Shown: piece by piece, positions 9,362 through 16,703 of the stretch | How the letters are laid out: each line of letters opens with the position of its first letter | How positions within the stretch are numbered: position 1 is the first letter of the stretch | Assembly: GCA_021785495.1 (NCBI GenBank) | Contig: JAJYFB010000013.1 | Coordinates: forward strand, 1 to 32,857 | Source of the DNA: Acidobacteriota bacterium | Lineage (GTDB): Bacteria; Acidobacteriota; Terriglobia; Terriglobales; Acidobacteriaceae | Reading direction: 5' to 3' | Length of the DNA: 32,857 nt | Program-made: the position numbers and the translations under genes | The notes under the pieces: generated by a model | The model's database searches: none | Seen by the model: only the letters and a program-made list of their open reading frames with translations | Told to the model about the DNA's origin: nothing

Positions 9362-9385
9362 CGGACAGTCCGCGCCGACTGTCCG
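9362..9385. promoter_or_regulatory. Inverted repeat, probable activator binding site
   Basis: Perfect 9-bp arms CGGACAGTC-N6-GACTGTCCG. A further related site CGGACAGTTTTCCGG lies at 9411-9425, and GTCCG-N4-CGGAC overlaps the left arm. The centre is about 130 bp upstream of the sigma-54 -12 element, a normal distance for an enhancer site. The NtrC-type regulator encoded at the end of the same operon is the natural candidate to bind it (inference). The site lies between divergent genes and could also affect the minus-strand permease. Confidence 0.6.
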
Positions 9386-9490
9386 AAATCGAACGGTCAT
9401 TTATTAAAAGCGGACAGTTTTCCGGCCGGCGCAGGCGGATGCTCCGGCGAGAACGCATTTCTTTTTCTACGTTTGCGCCCCTCGCCGGTT

Positions 9491-9506
9491 TGGCGCGCCA
9501 GATGCT
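9491..9506 (+). promoter_or_regulatory. Sigma-54 -24/-12 promoter of the efflux operon
   Basis: TGGCGCGCCAGATGCT matches the consensus TGGCRCG-N4-WTGCW, with the GG and GC dinucleotides exactly 10 nt apart (GG 9492-9493, GC 9504-9505). Transcription would begin near 9516-9518, only a few bases before ATG 9520, implying a nearly leaderless adaptor mRNA. A sigma-54 activator encoded downstream in the same operon supports the call. Confidence 0.72.
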
Positions 9507-9519
9507 CTACTGTTGGGCG

Positions 9520-10788
9520 ATGGACATTGCACGCCCCGATCGATTGCTCAAGAAGAAGCGCCGGATGATGATCTGGTCCGGCGTCGCGGCGATAACTTTG
9601 GCGGCGCTTGCCGTCGCGGTCATGCGTCTCAAGCCAGCCGCACCCACGGTGGATCGCTCGACGATCTGGACAGACACGGTCAAGCGCGGGCCGCTGGTGC
9701 GCCAGGTGCGCTCCTCGACCGGCGTTCTGGCGCCGCGCGAGGACTCGATCGAGTTGATTCCGGCCCAGACCGACGCCACCGTGGTGCGCATCCGCATTCT
9801 GCCCGGCGCCGAGGTCACGCCGGAGACGGTGATTCTGGACCTCAACGACCCCGAGCTCGATCAGCAACTGCTGAACGCGCGCCTCGCGCTCAAGGCGGCC
9901 CAGGCCGACTATAAAAGCCTTCAGGCGCAGCTTGAAAGCACGTTAATGGATAAGAAGACGGCCGCCGCGCAGGTCAACGCCAGCTATGCGCAGGACCAGC
10001 TCCAGGCGCAGACCGACAAGGCGCTCTACGATCTGGGCGTCCTCTCCGGCCTCGCTTACGAGAAGTCGAAGAGCACGGCCGACCAGTTGACTGCGCAGCA
10101 CCGGCTCAGCCAGGAGCAGCTCGCCGTCAATCGCAAGGCGATCGCCATCCAGCTTGCCTCGCAGCAGACGAAGATCGACCAGGCGCAGGCGCTGCTCGAC
10201 CTCTACGAAAAGCAGGAGCGCGCGCTCGAAGTGCGTTCGACGATCGCCGGAACGCTGGCCCCGCTGGCCACACCCCTGCAGGTGGGCCAGCACGTAACGG
10301 CGGGAACCAGCGTGGCCGAGGTCATCCAGAGCGGCAAGCTGAAGGCCGCCCTGCAGATCGCCGAGACCCAGGCGCGCGACATTCAGCTCGGCCAGCCGGC
10401 CTCCATCGACACGCACAATGGAGTGATTCCCGGTCATGTGACGCGCATCGATCCCGCGGTCGTGAACGGAACGCGCACCGTCGACGTACAACTGGATGGG
10501 CCGCTGCCGCCGGGCGCGGTGCCGCAGTTGAGCGTCGATGGCACCATCGATCTCGAACGCATGAGCGATGTGCTCTACGTCGGCCGGCCGGCGCTGGGCA
10601 ACGAAAACTCCACGCTGAGCCTGTTCAAGGTCGATCCCGACGGCAAGGGCGCCACGCGCGTCTCCGTTAAGGTTGGCCGCGCCTCGGTCAACGAGATTCA
10701 GGTGCTCTCCGGCTTGAAGGAAGGCGACACGGTGATCCTCTCCGACATGTCGCGCTGGGACAGCGTGGACCGCATCCGGCTGGAGTGA
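9520..10788 (+). CDS. HlyD/MacA-type periplasmic adaptor (membrane fusion protein)
   Basis: Links the inner-membrane ABC permease to the TolC-type channel across the periplasm. A short basic cytoplasmic tail (RLLKKKRRMM) is followed by one membrane anchor (about residues 17-36). Then come a first half-lipoyl strand set (about 50-105), a long alanine/glutamine-rich coiled-coil hairpin (about 105-245), the second lipoyl half (TIAGTLAPLATPLQVGQHV) and beta-barrel and membrane-proximal domains to 422. I start at ATG 9520 (MDIARPDRL) because an earlier in-frame ATG at 9502 and all upstream sequence fall inside the sigma-54 promoter. First gene of the operon. A 262-bp repeat-filled gap separates it from the first ATPase gene. 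MacA-like by context; the transported substrate is unknown. Confidence 0.92.
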   Translation: MDIARPDRLLKKKRRMMIWSGVAAITLAALAVAVMRLKPAAPTVDRSTIWTDTVKRGPLVRQVRSSTGVLAPREDSIELIPAQTDATVVRIRILPGAEVTPETVILDLNDPELDQQLLNARLALKAAQADYKSLQAQLESTLMDKKTAAAQVNASYAQDQLQAQTDKALYDLGVLSGLAYEKSKSTADQLTAQHRLSQEQLAVNRKAIAIQLASQQTKIDQAQALLDLYEKQERALEVRSTIAGTLAPLATPLQVGQHVTAGTSVAEVIQSGKLKAALQIAETQARDIQLGQPASIDTHNGVIPGHVTRIDPAVVNGTRTVDVQLDGPLPPGAVPQLSVDGTIDLERMSDVLYVGRPALGNENSTLSLFKVDPDGKGATRVSVKVGRASVNEIQVLSGLKEGDTVILSDMSRWDSVDRIRLE

Positions 10789-10792
10789 AGCG

Positions 10793-10837
10793 GGGACTGA
10801 GGGACTGAGGGACTGAGGGACGAGGGACGAGGGGCGA
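10793..10837 (+). repeat. Short tandem repeat, GGGACTGA/GGGACGA units
   Basis: Three exact 8-bp units GGGACTGA (10793-10816) are followed by two 7-bp units GGGACGA and a degenerate GGGGCGA. It starts five bases after the adaptor stop codon. Shifted unit length suggests slippage. Function unknown. Confidence 0.85.
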
Positions 10838-10853
10838 AGAGTTTTGTAACAAC

Positions 10854-10945
10854 GGCACGGCTTCAGCCGGGCCATCCCCAGTCTGAAACCCATGGGGCTT
10901 CAGCCCCTGAAACGATCCGCATTGGCGAGAAGTTATTGTCGCCAA
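10854..10945. repeat. Intergenic hairpin repeat cluster (GGCTTCAGCC family)
   Basis: Holds GGCACGGCTTCAGCCGGGCC (10854-10873), then GGGGCTTCAGCCCC (10894-10907), then a 7-bp inverted repeat TTGGCGA-N10-TCGCCAA (10922-10945). The first shares its core with the centre of the MITE-like elements. In mRNA these could fold and act on operon expression or stability (inference). Confidence 0.7.
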
Positions 10946-10985
10946 CCGCCCAGGATTTGCGCAGAGAAACGAATTACTGACCGCC

Positions 10986-11027
10986 GACAACTGACAACTG
11001 ATAACTGTCAACTGACAACTGATCACT
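10986..11027 (+). repeat. Tandem heptamer repeat, GACAACT units
   Basis: Six 7-bp units in a row: GACAACT, GACAACT, GATAACT, GTCAACT, GACAACT, GATCACT. The array ends just before the ATPase gene and overlaps none of its chosen coding sequence. The unused ATG at 11033 borders it. Confidence 0.85.
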
Positions 11028-11050
11028 GACAGATGACCACCGGAGCCACC

Positions 11051-11785
11051 ATGCCATCGAACGGAACGCTGATTGAAATCGAAGAGCTGACCAAAGTCTT
11101 CTACACCGACGAAATCGAAACCCACGCGCTCTCCGGCATTCATCTCACCATCGCGCGCGGCGAGTACGTGTCGATGTCGGGCCCTTCGGGCTGCGGCAAA
11201 TCCACGCTGCTGTCGATCCTGGGCCTGCTGGACACGCCCACCGGCGGCCGCTACGTGTTGAACGGCAAGCCGGTCGAGAATCTGAGCTTCGGCGAGCGCT
11301 CGCGCATCCGCAACCAGGAGATCGGCTTCATCTTTCAGAGCTTCAACCTGATCGGCGACCTGACCGTCGAGGAGAACGTGGAGCTGCCGCTTACCTATCG
11401 CGCCGGAATGCCCTCGGCCGAGCGCAAGAAGCGCGTGAAAGAGGCGCTGGGGCGCGTGAACATGGCGCATCGCATGAAGCACTATCCGGCGCAGCTCTCG
11501 GGCGGTCAGCAGCAGCGCGTGGCCGTGGCGCGCGCCCTGGCCGGCTCGCCCTCGATCCTGCTCGCCGACGAGCCCACCGGAAACCTCGACTCCAAAAACG
11601 GCGAGGCCGTGATGCGCCTGTTGAGCGATCTGCACCGCGAGGGCTCGACCATCTGCATGGTCACGCACGATCCGCGCTTCGCCCGCCACGCCGAGCGCGA
11701 GCTGCACCTGTTCGACGGCAAGATCGTCAGCGAACAAGAGATGAAGAAGCTCGAAGAAGAAGCCCAGACCGAGGCCGAAGCATGA
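11051..11785 (+). CDS. ABC transporter ATP-binding protein (MacB/LolD type), first copy
   Basis: Cytoplasmic ATPase driving the FtsX-type permeases. Walker A GPSGCGKST (residues 44-52), Q-loop FQSFNL (95-100), signature LSGGQQQR (149-156), Walker B plus D-loop ILLADEPTGNLD (169-180) and H-loop THD (205-207) are all intact. The 244-residue length is normal for a stand-alone LolD/MacB-type ATPase. ATG 11051 is chosen over ATG 11033 because GGAG at 11042-11045 sits five bases before it, and the earlier ATG directly follows the heptamer repeat. Its stop overlaps the next permease start in ATGA, so the two are translationally coupled and this ATPase most directly serves that permease. Confidence 0.95.
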   Translation: MPSNGTLIEIEELTKVFYTDEIETHALSGIHLTIARGEYVSMSGPSGCGKSTLLSILGLLDTPTGGRYVLNGKPVENLSFGERSRIRNQEIGFIFQSFNLIGDLTVEENVELPLTYRAGMPSAERKKRVKEALGRVNMAHRMKHYPAQLSGGQQQRVAVARALAGSPSILLADEPTGNLDSKNGEAVMRLLSDLHREGSTICMVTHDPRFARHAERELHLFDGKIVSEQEMKKLEEEAQTEAEA

Positions 11786-14202
11786 CCCTGCTCAATGATC
11801 TAAGCTACGCCCTGCGCCAGTTGCGCAAGTCGCCGGGGTTTGCCTTGGCGGCCGTGCTCTCACTCGCCATCGGCATCGGCATCAACACCGCCATGTTCAG
11901 CAGCATGGACGCGGTGGTGCTGCATCCGCTGGCGGTTCCGCGGCTGGACCGCGTGGTGAATCTCTCCGAACAGAGTCCTCTCAGCGTCTATGAACGGGTG
12001 GCGTTGGCCAACTACGAAGACTGGACGCGTCAAAGCCGTTCGTTCGCATCGTTCGCCATCCGCAGCGAAGCCGCCATGACGCTGACCGGCAGCGGCGACG
12101 CCGCGCAGGTAGCGGCCACCCTCACTTCGGCCAGTTTCTTCCATGTTCTTCGTGCTCGCCCGCTTCTGGGCCGCGTGTATGGCGAGGAGGAATGTCATCC
12201 GGGGCGGAATTCGGTGGCCGTCCTGTCCTATGGACTCTGGAAGCGGAAATTCGGCGCCGACCTGGGCGTCCTGGGCCGCACCATCACGCTTGATCAGCAC
12301 AATTACACGGTCATTGGCGTGATGCCGAAGACCATGCAGTACCCGTCGTGGACCGATGTCTACCTGCCGCTGGCGCCCTCGCCCGAGCAGCTCGCCGACC
12401 GCGCCACGCACAGCTACTTCGGCCTTGCGCGGCTGCGCGATGGAGTGACGATTCATGAGGCGCAGGCGGAGATGCGGACCCTCGCCGAACGGCTCGCCCG
12501 GGCCTATCCCGCGACCAACGCGGGCAGGTCGGTTCACGTCGAGTCGCTTCTCGACAACATCAACGGCCCGGAGACGCCGCTCTACTATCGGCTCATCTTC
12601 GGCGCAACCCTGTTCGTTCTGCTGGTGGTCTGCGCCAATATCGCCAATCTGCAATTGGCGCGCGGCATCGCCCGCCGGCCGGAAATCGCCATGCGCACCG
12701 CGCTCGGCGCCGATCGCACGCGCATTCTCCGCCAGTTGCTTACGGAAAGCATTCTGCTCAGCCTTATCGGAGCCGCCGGGGGAATCGGCGTCGCGAAGCT
12801 CTATGACCATTACCTCATGGCTTCCATGCCGGCCAGGGTGGCGCGCTACATGCCCGGATGGTCGAATACCGGCTTGAATGCACGCGTCCTGGCGTTTTCG
12901 CTGGCGCTGGCAATCGTCTCCGGTGTAATTGCCGGCGTCGTTCCGGCGCTCGATGCATTGCGCGTCGATCCCGCCAGTCAACTCAAGGCCGGCGCACGTT
13001 CCGCTCTGGGCGCGGGAAGCGCCCACCGGCTGCGCAGCATCTTCGCCGTGGTGCAGATCGCGCTCGCGGTGGCGCTGGTCATCGGCGCCGCTCTCATGTC
13101 GAAGGGCATGGACGCCTGGCTGCACGCCGCCGACATCTACGCGCCCGGCAAGATGCTGACCTTCAGCGTCAATCTTCCCGCCGCGCGCTTCGACACGCCG
13201 CAGAAGCGCGCCCAATGGTACGCGGAGAGTCTCGACCGGCTGCGCGCCCTGCCCGGCGTCACCCACGCGGAACTCACCACGGCGCTGCCGTACAACGACA
13301 ACGCGTGGAATCGCGAAATTGAGATCGAAAATCGCTCGACGGCGCCAGGCAAGTTCCAGGACGCGCTGGATCTTCCCGTGACGCCGGGTTACTTCGCCAT
13401 GCTGCGCATTCCGATTCTGGCGGGCCGCGGTTTCGACCGCAGCGACGCCATCGGCTCGACGCCGGTCGCCATCGTGAGCGAGCGTTTCGCGGCGCAATAT
13501 TTTCCCGGCGAGAATCCCCTCGGTCATCGTATTCGCATGGGCGGAAGCGACAGCAAGGAAGCGTGGCTGACCATTGTGGGCGTCGCCAAAGAGACGAGCT
13601 ATTCCTTGTGGGACCAGACGCCTCGCGCCGCCGTGTACATGGACTCCATGCAGTTGCCGCCCAAGGGCACGGAGTATGCCGTGACCACCGAGGGCGATCC
13701 GCTGGCGCTGGCGCCTGCGGCGCGCAAGGCGCTGGCCGCGATCGATCCGCTGCTGCCGCTCAACACCGTGGAGAGCTACGCGCAAATTCAGGACGACAAT
13801 TTGACCGGGCTGAAATACGCCGCGGGCACGCTCGTCGTGGACGGCGTGATTGCCCTGTTGCTGGCCGCCATCGGCATCTTTGGCGTGATGGCCCATCTGG
13901 TCGGCGAACGCACGCGCGAGATCGGTCTCCGCCTCGCGATGGGCGCCAGCCGCAAAGACATACTCGGCATGATTCTGCGCCGTGCTTCCTGGCTGACCGG
14001 CGTGGGTCTGATCGCCGGCTTGGCGCTCGCCCTGGGGCTCGCACGCCTCACCGCGAGCCTGTTCGTCGGCGTGCGTCCCGACGACCCGCTGGTCTTTGCC
14101 GGCATCGCATCGATCGTTACCGCCGTGGCGCTGTTTGCAAGCTACCTCCCCGCCCGCCGCGCCGCATCCATCGATCCCATGCAGGCGCTGCGCACGGAAT
14201 AA
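11782..14202 (+). CDS. ADOP-type ABC permease, operon copy 1
   Basis: An 806-residue duplicated MacB/FtsX permease. The start LSYALRQLRKSPGFALAA leads into helix 1. A periplasmic core domain follows to about 265, then FtsX helices (about 270-410, with RRPEIAMRTALGADRTR), a second core domain (about 440-670) and a final FtsX domain with GERTREIGLRLAMGASRKD. It ends SIDPMQALRTE. The ATGA overlap with the preceding ATPase gene indicates direct coupling. The TIGRFAM ADOP family was defined as usually lacking neighbouring ATPase genes, so this arrangement is notable. A 30-bp stretch near the 5' end (11812-11841) is identical to one in operon copy 3. Confidence 0.95.
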   Translation: MTLLNDLSYALRQLRKSPGFALAAVLSLAIGIGINTAMFSSMDAVVLHPLAVPRLDRVVNLSEQSPLSVYERVALANYEDWTRQSRSFASFAIRSEAAMTLTGSGDAAQVAATLTSASFFHVLRARPLLGRVYGEEECHPGRNSVAVLSYGLWKRKFGADLGVLGRTITLDQHNYTVIGVMPKTMQYPSWTDVYLPLAPSPEQLADRATHSYFGLARLRDGVTIHEAQAEMRTLAERLARAYPATNAGRSVHVESLLDNINGPETPLYYRLIFGATLFVLLVVCANIANLQLARGIARRPEIAMRTALGADRTRILRQLLTESILLSLIGAAGGIGVAKLYDHYLMASMPARVARYMPGWSNTGLNARVLAFSLALAIVSGVIAGVVPALDALRVDPASQLKAGARSALGAGSAHRLRSIFAVVQIALAVALVIGAALMSKGMDAWLHAADIYAPGKMLTFSVNLPAARFDTPQKRAQWYAESLDRLRALPGVTHAELTTALPYNDNAWNREIEIENRSTAPGKFQDALDLPVTPGYFAMLRIPILAGRGFDRSDAIGSTPVAIVSERFAAQYFPGENPLGHRIRMGGSDSKEAWLTIVGVAKETSYSLWDQTPRAAVYMDSMQLPPKGTEYAVTTEGDPLALAPAARKALAAIDPLLPLNTVESYAQIQDDNLTGLKYAAGTLVVDGVIALLLAAIGIFGVMAHLVGERTREIGLRLAMGASRKDILGMILRRASWLTGVGLIAGLALALGLARLTASLFVGVRPDDPLVFAGIASIVTAVALFASYLPARRAASIDPMQALRTE

Positions 14203-14226
14203 CCCGCCTTCCAAGGAGAGAAACAG

Positions 14227-16680
14227 ATGAACGGACTCATTCATGATCTGCGCTACGCGCTGCGGCAATTGCGCCGCGCGCCGGGATTCGCGGCGACGGC
14301 GGTCCTGACGCTGGCGCTTGCCGTGGCCGCGCTGACGACGGTCGCAACCTGGACCAACGCCGTGCTCTTCAATCCCTGGTCGCGGGTTGAAAAGCCAAGG
14401 GATCTGCGTTTCCTCTCGGCCACCGTGCTGGGTTCGACCGGCTACTCGGTCGGATACGGCCAGTTCGAGTTCGTGCGCAAGCAATCGCGGAGTTTCTCGG
14501 ACGCGGCCGCCTTCAATCTCATCCAGATCAGCCTGGCCGCGGACGATGCAGAAGCGCGCGCCATTTGGGCCGGCGAAGTGTCCTCCGGCTACTTCCGGCT
14601 GCTCGGAGTCGAGCCCCAGCTGGGCCGCTTCTTCGATCCGGACGCATCCGACCGCGCCTACGGCCAGCATGACGAGATCATTCTCTCCGACGCCCTCTGG
14701 CGTTCGCGCTTCAACGCCGATCCGGCGGTCGTCGGCCGCTCCATTTCGGTGAACCGTCATCAGTTCACCGTGATCGGCGTGGCGCCGACGCACTTCGCCG
14801 GGGTCTACGGAGGTGTTGCCGAGTCGGCTTGGATTCCGCTCTCGGCGACTCGTTCGCTCTCGGCCGATCCACCGGCCGATCCGCTCGCCCGCTTCGGTCT
14901 GCAAGTTGTCGTACGCCTGCGTCCCGCCGTCTCCGATGCTCTCGCCACAGCCGAGGTCCATCAGCTTGCCCGCCGCTTCGCTGTGCAACATTCCGACGAG
15001 AACCTGAACGGATGGGATCTGAACCTGAACGACGCCGCTCACTTCACCCGCGGATACTTCGACATGATCGGAGAGCAGTTGCCGGTGCTCTACGGAGCCT
15101 CGCTCCTTCTGATGCTTCTGGTTGCCGTTAACATCTCGTCGTTGCTCGGCCAACGCGCCGCCCGAAACCGCCGCGAGGTGGCGATTCGCACGGCATTAGG
15201 CGCTCCACTCAGGCGCATCGCCGCGCAGATTCTCATGGAAACGTCGCTGCTTGCCGCGGCCGGAGCTTTCTTCGGCTGGCTTGCGTCTCTCGGGCTTTCG
15301 CGCGTGTTATATGTGCTGCTGCCGAGTTTCGGAGCAGCGCTGGCTTTCAACCTCGATCCCGGTCCGCGCATCTTTTTCTTCATCGCGACGCTTGCCACCC
15401 TGCTCACGCTGACCTGCGGCATGATGCCGGTCCTTCAGTCGCTGCGCGCCTCGCAGAAAGATGCGATCAACGCGGGCGGAGCAGCCGTGGTCGGCGCTGG
15501 GCGCAAGCAGTTCGCCCGCCGCACAGTGCTTGGCATGCAACTTGCGCTCTGCTTTGTGGTTCTGGTCTGCAGCGGCCTGATGACGCGTACGGCATTCAAC
15601 ATCATCACGCGTCCGCTTGGATTCAACCGGGCGAACTGCATGACCGCCGAGATCCATTTCACGCGCTCCGCCTACACCGCGGACCAGGCCCGCGTCTTCC
15701 GCCAGACGCTTGCCGATCGCCTGCGCGCGCTGCCCGGCATCACCGGCGTCACGTATAGCTCGCATCTGCCCATGTCGGACGAGGGCAGCGGCAATACACA
15801 GGCGTTCTCCGTTCCCGGCTATACGCCCACCAAGGGCGAGGAGATGGATGTCGTCACCGACTTCGAAGGACCGAGGTTCTTCCGCACCATCGGCATCGCC
15901 CTGCTCCGCGGCCGTGACTTTATGGCGAGCGACACCACGCAGTCTACCCCGGTGGCCATCGTCAACGAAGCCATGGCCCTCAAGTACTGGCCCCGCGGCG
16001 ACGCGCTCGGCCGCAGCATTGTCTACAACAAAAAGTCCTGGCAGATCGTCGGCATCGTCCCTCCGTTCATATATCACGATCCTGCGGACACTGGCCCTAT
16101 GCCGCTGCTCTTCCTGCCCATGGAGCAAACACACGAAGGCAGCTACACGCAGTTTGCTGTTCGTTCTCAATTGAGCTCTTCTGCGCTTGCCTCCGGCATG
16201 CGCCAGGTTGCCGCCTCGCTCGACCGCGCTCTGCCCTTGGAAAACCTTGAGAGCTACGGCGAAGTCGTCGACCAGATGTTTCAGATATACCGTCTGCCCG
16301 CCGAACTGCTCATTGTTTACGCCATAGCAAGCCTGATTGTCGCGATGCTTGGCCTCTACGCCGTGATGTCCTACGCTGTTGTCGAGCGCAGCCGCGAATT
16401 CGCTCTGCGCATGGCGCTGGGTTCAACGCGCGCCAGCATCTTCCGCCTGGTTCTCGGCGGCAACGCCGCTGTGCTCATGATCGGCCTGGTCGCAGGCTCG
16501 CTCGGCTGCTACGGCGCGGTGCGTCTGTTGCGCTCCATGCTCTTCGGCGTCACCCTTTCCGATCCGCTGACCTACTGCGCTTCGGCAGCAGTTCTCGTGG
16601 TCACCATTCTCTTTTCTGGCCTGGCGCCAGCGCGCCGCGCCGCTTCCATCGACCCCATGCAGTCGCTGCGCACGGAATAA
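14227..16680 (+). CDS. ADOP-type ABC permease, operon copy 2
   Basis: An 817-residue paralog with the same two-core, two-FtsX plan. N-terminus LRYALRQLRRAPGFAATA, first FtsX region with RRNREVAIRTALGAPLRR, last with ERSREFALRMALGSTRAS, C-terminus SIDPMQSLRTE. AAGGAGAG seven bases before ATG 14227 is a good ribosome site. It follows copy 1 by 24 bp. The first helix is slightly different from its sisters (LALAVAALTTVATW in place of the usual LGIGANT type), which suggests an older divergence. The role within the transporter relative to copies 1 and 3 cannot be read: alternative substrates or a heteromeric permease are both possible. Confidence 0.94.
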   Translation: MNGLIHDLRYALRQLRRAPGFAATAVLTLALAVAALTTVATWTNAVLFNPWSRVEKPRDLRFLSATVLGSTGYSVGYGQFEFVRKQSRSFSDAAAFNLIQISLAADDAEARAIWAGEVSSGYFRLLGVEPQLGRFFDPDASDRAYGQHDEIILSDALWRSRFNADPAVVGRSISVNRHQFTVIGVAPTHFAGVYGGVAESAWIPLSATRSLSADPPADPLARFGLQVVVRLRPAVSDALATAEVHQLARRFAVQHSDENLNGWDLNLNDAAHFTRGYFDMIGEQLPVLYGASLLLMLLVAVNISSLLGQRAARNRREVAIRTALGAPLRRIAAQILMETSLLAAAGAFFGWLASLGLSRVLYVLLPSFGAALAFNLDPGPRIFFFIATLATLLTLTCGMMPVLQSLRASQKDAINAGGAAVVGAGRKQFARRTVLGMQLALCFVVLVCSGLMTRTAFNIITRPLGFNRANCMTAEIHFTRSAYTADQARVFRQTLADRLRALPGITGVTYSSHLPMSDEGSGNTQAFSVPGYTPTKGEEMDVVTDFEGPRFFRTIGIALLRGRDFMASDTTQSTPVAIVNEAMALKYWPRGDALGRSIVYNKKSWQIVGIVPPFIYHDPADTGPMPLLFLPMEQTHEGSYTQFAVRSQLSSSALASGMRQVAASLDRALPLENLESYGEVVDQMFQIYRLPAELLIVYAIASLIVAMLGLYAVMSYAVVERSREFALRMALGSTRASIFRLVLGGNAAVLMIGLVAGSLGCYGAVRLLRSMLFGVTLSDPLTYCASAAVLVVTILFSGLAPARRAASIDPMQSLRTE

Positions 16681-16703
16681 TCCGCGACCGAGGAGATGAA
16701 TCG

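Noticed and set aside
11860-15153. Very long minus-strand open frame (1097 codons) opposite the permease genes
   Set aside because: It is antisense to two well-supported permeases, rich in Arg/Gly/His/Gln with no recognisable domain, and is explained by third-position GC bias.
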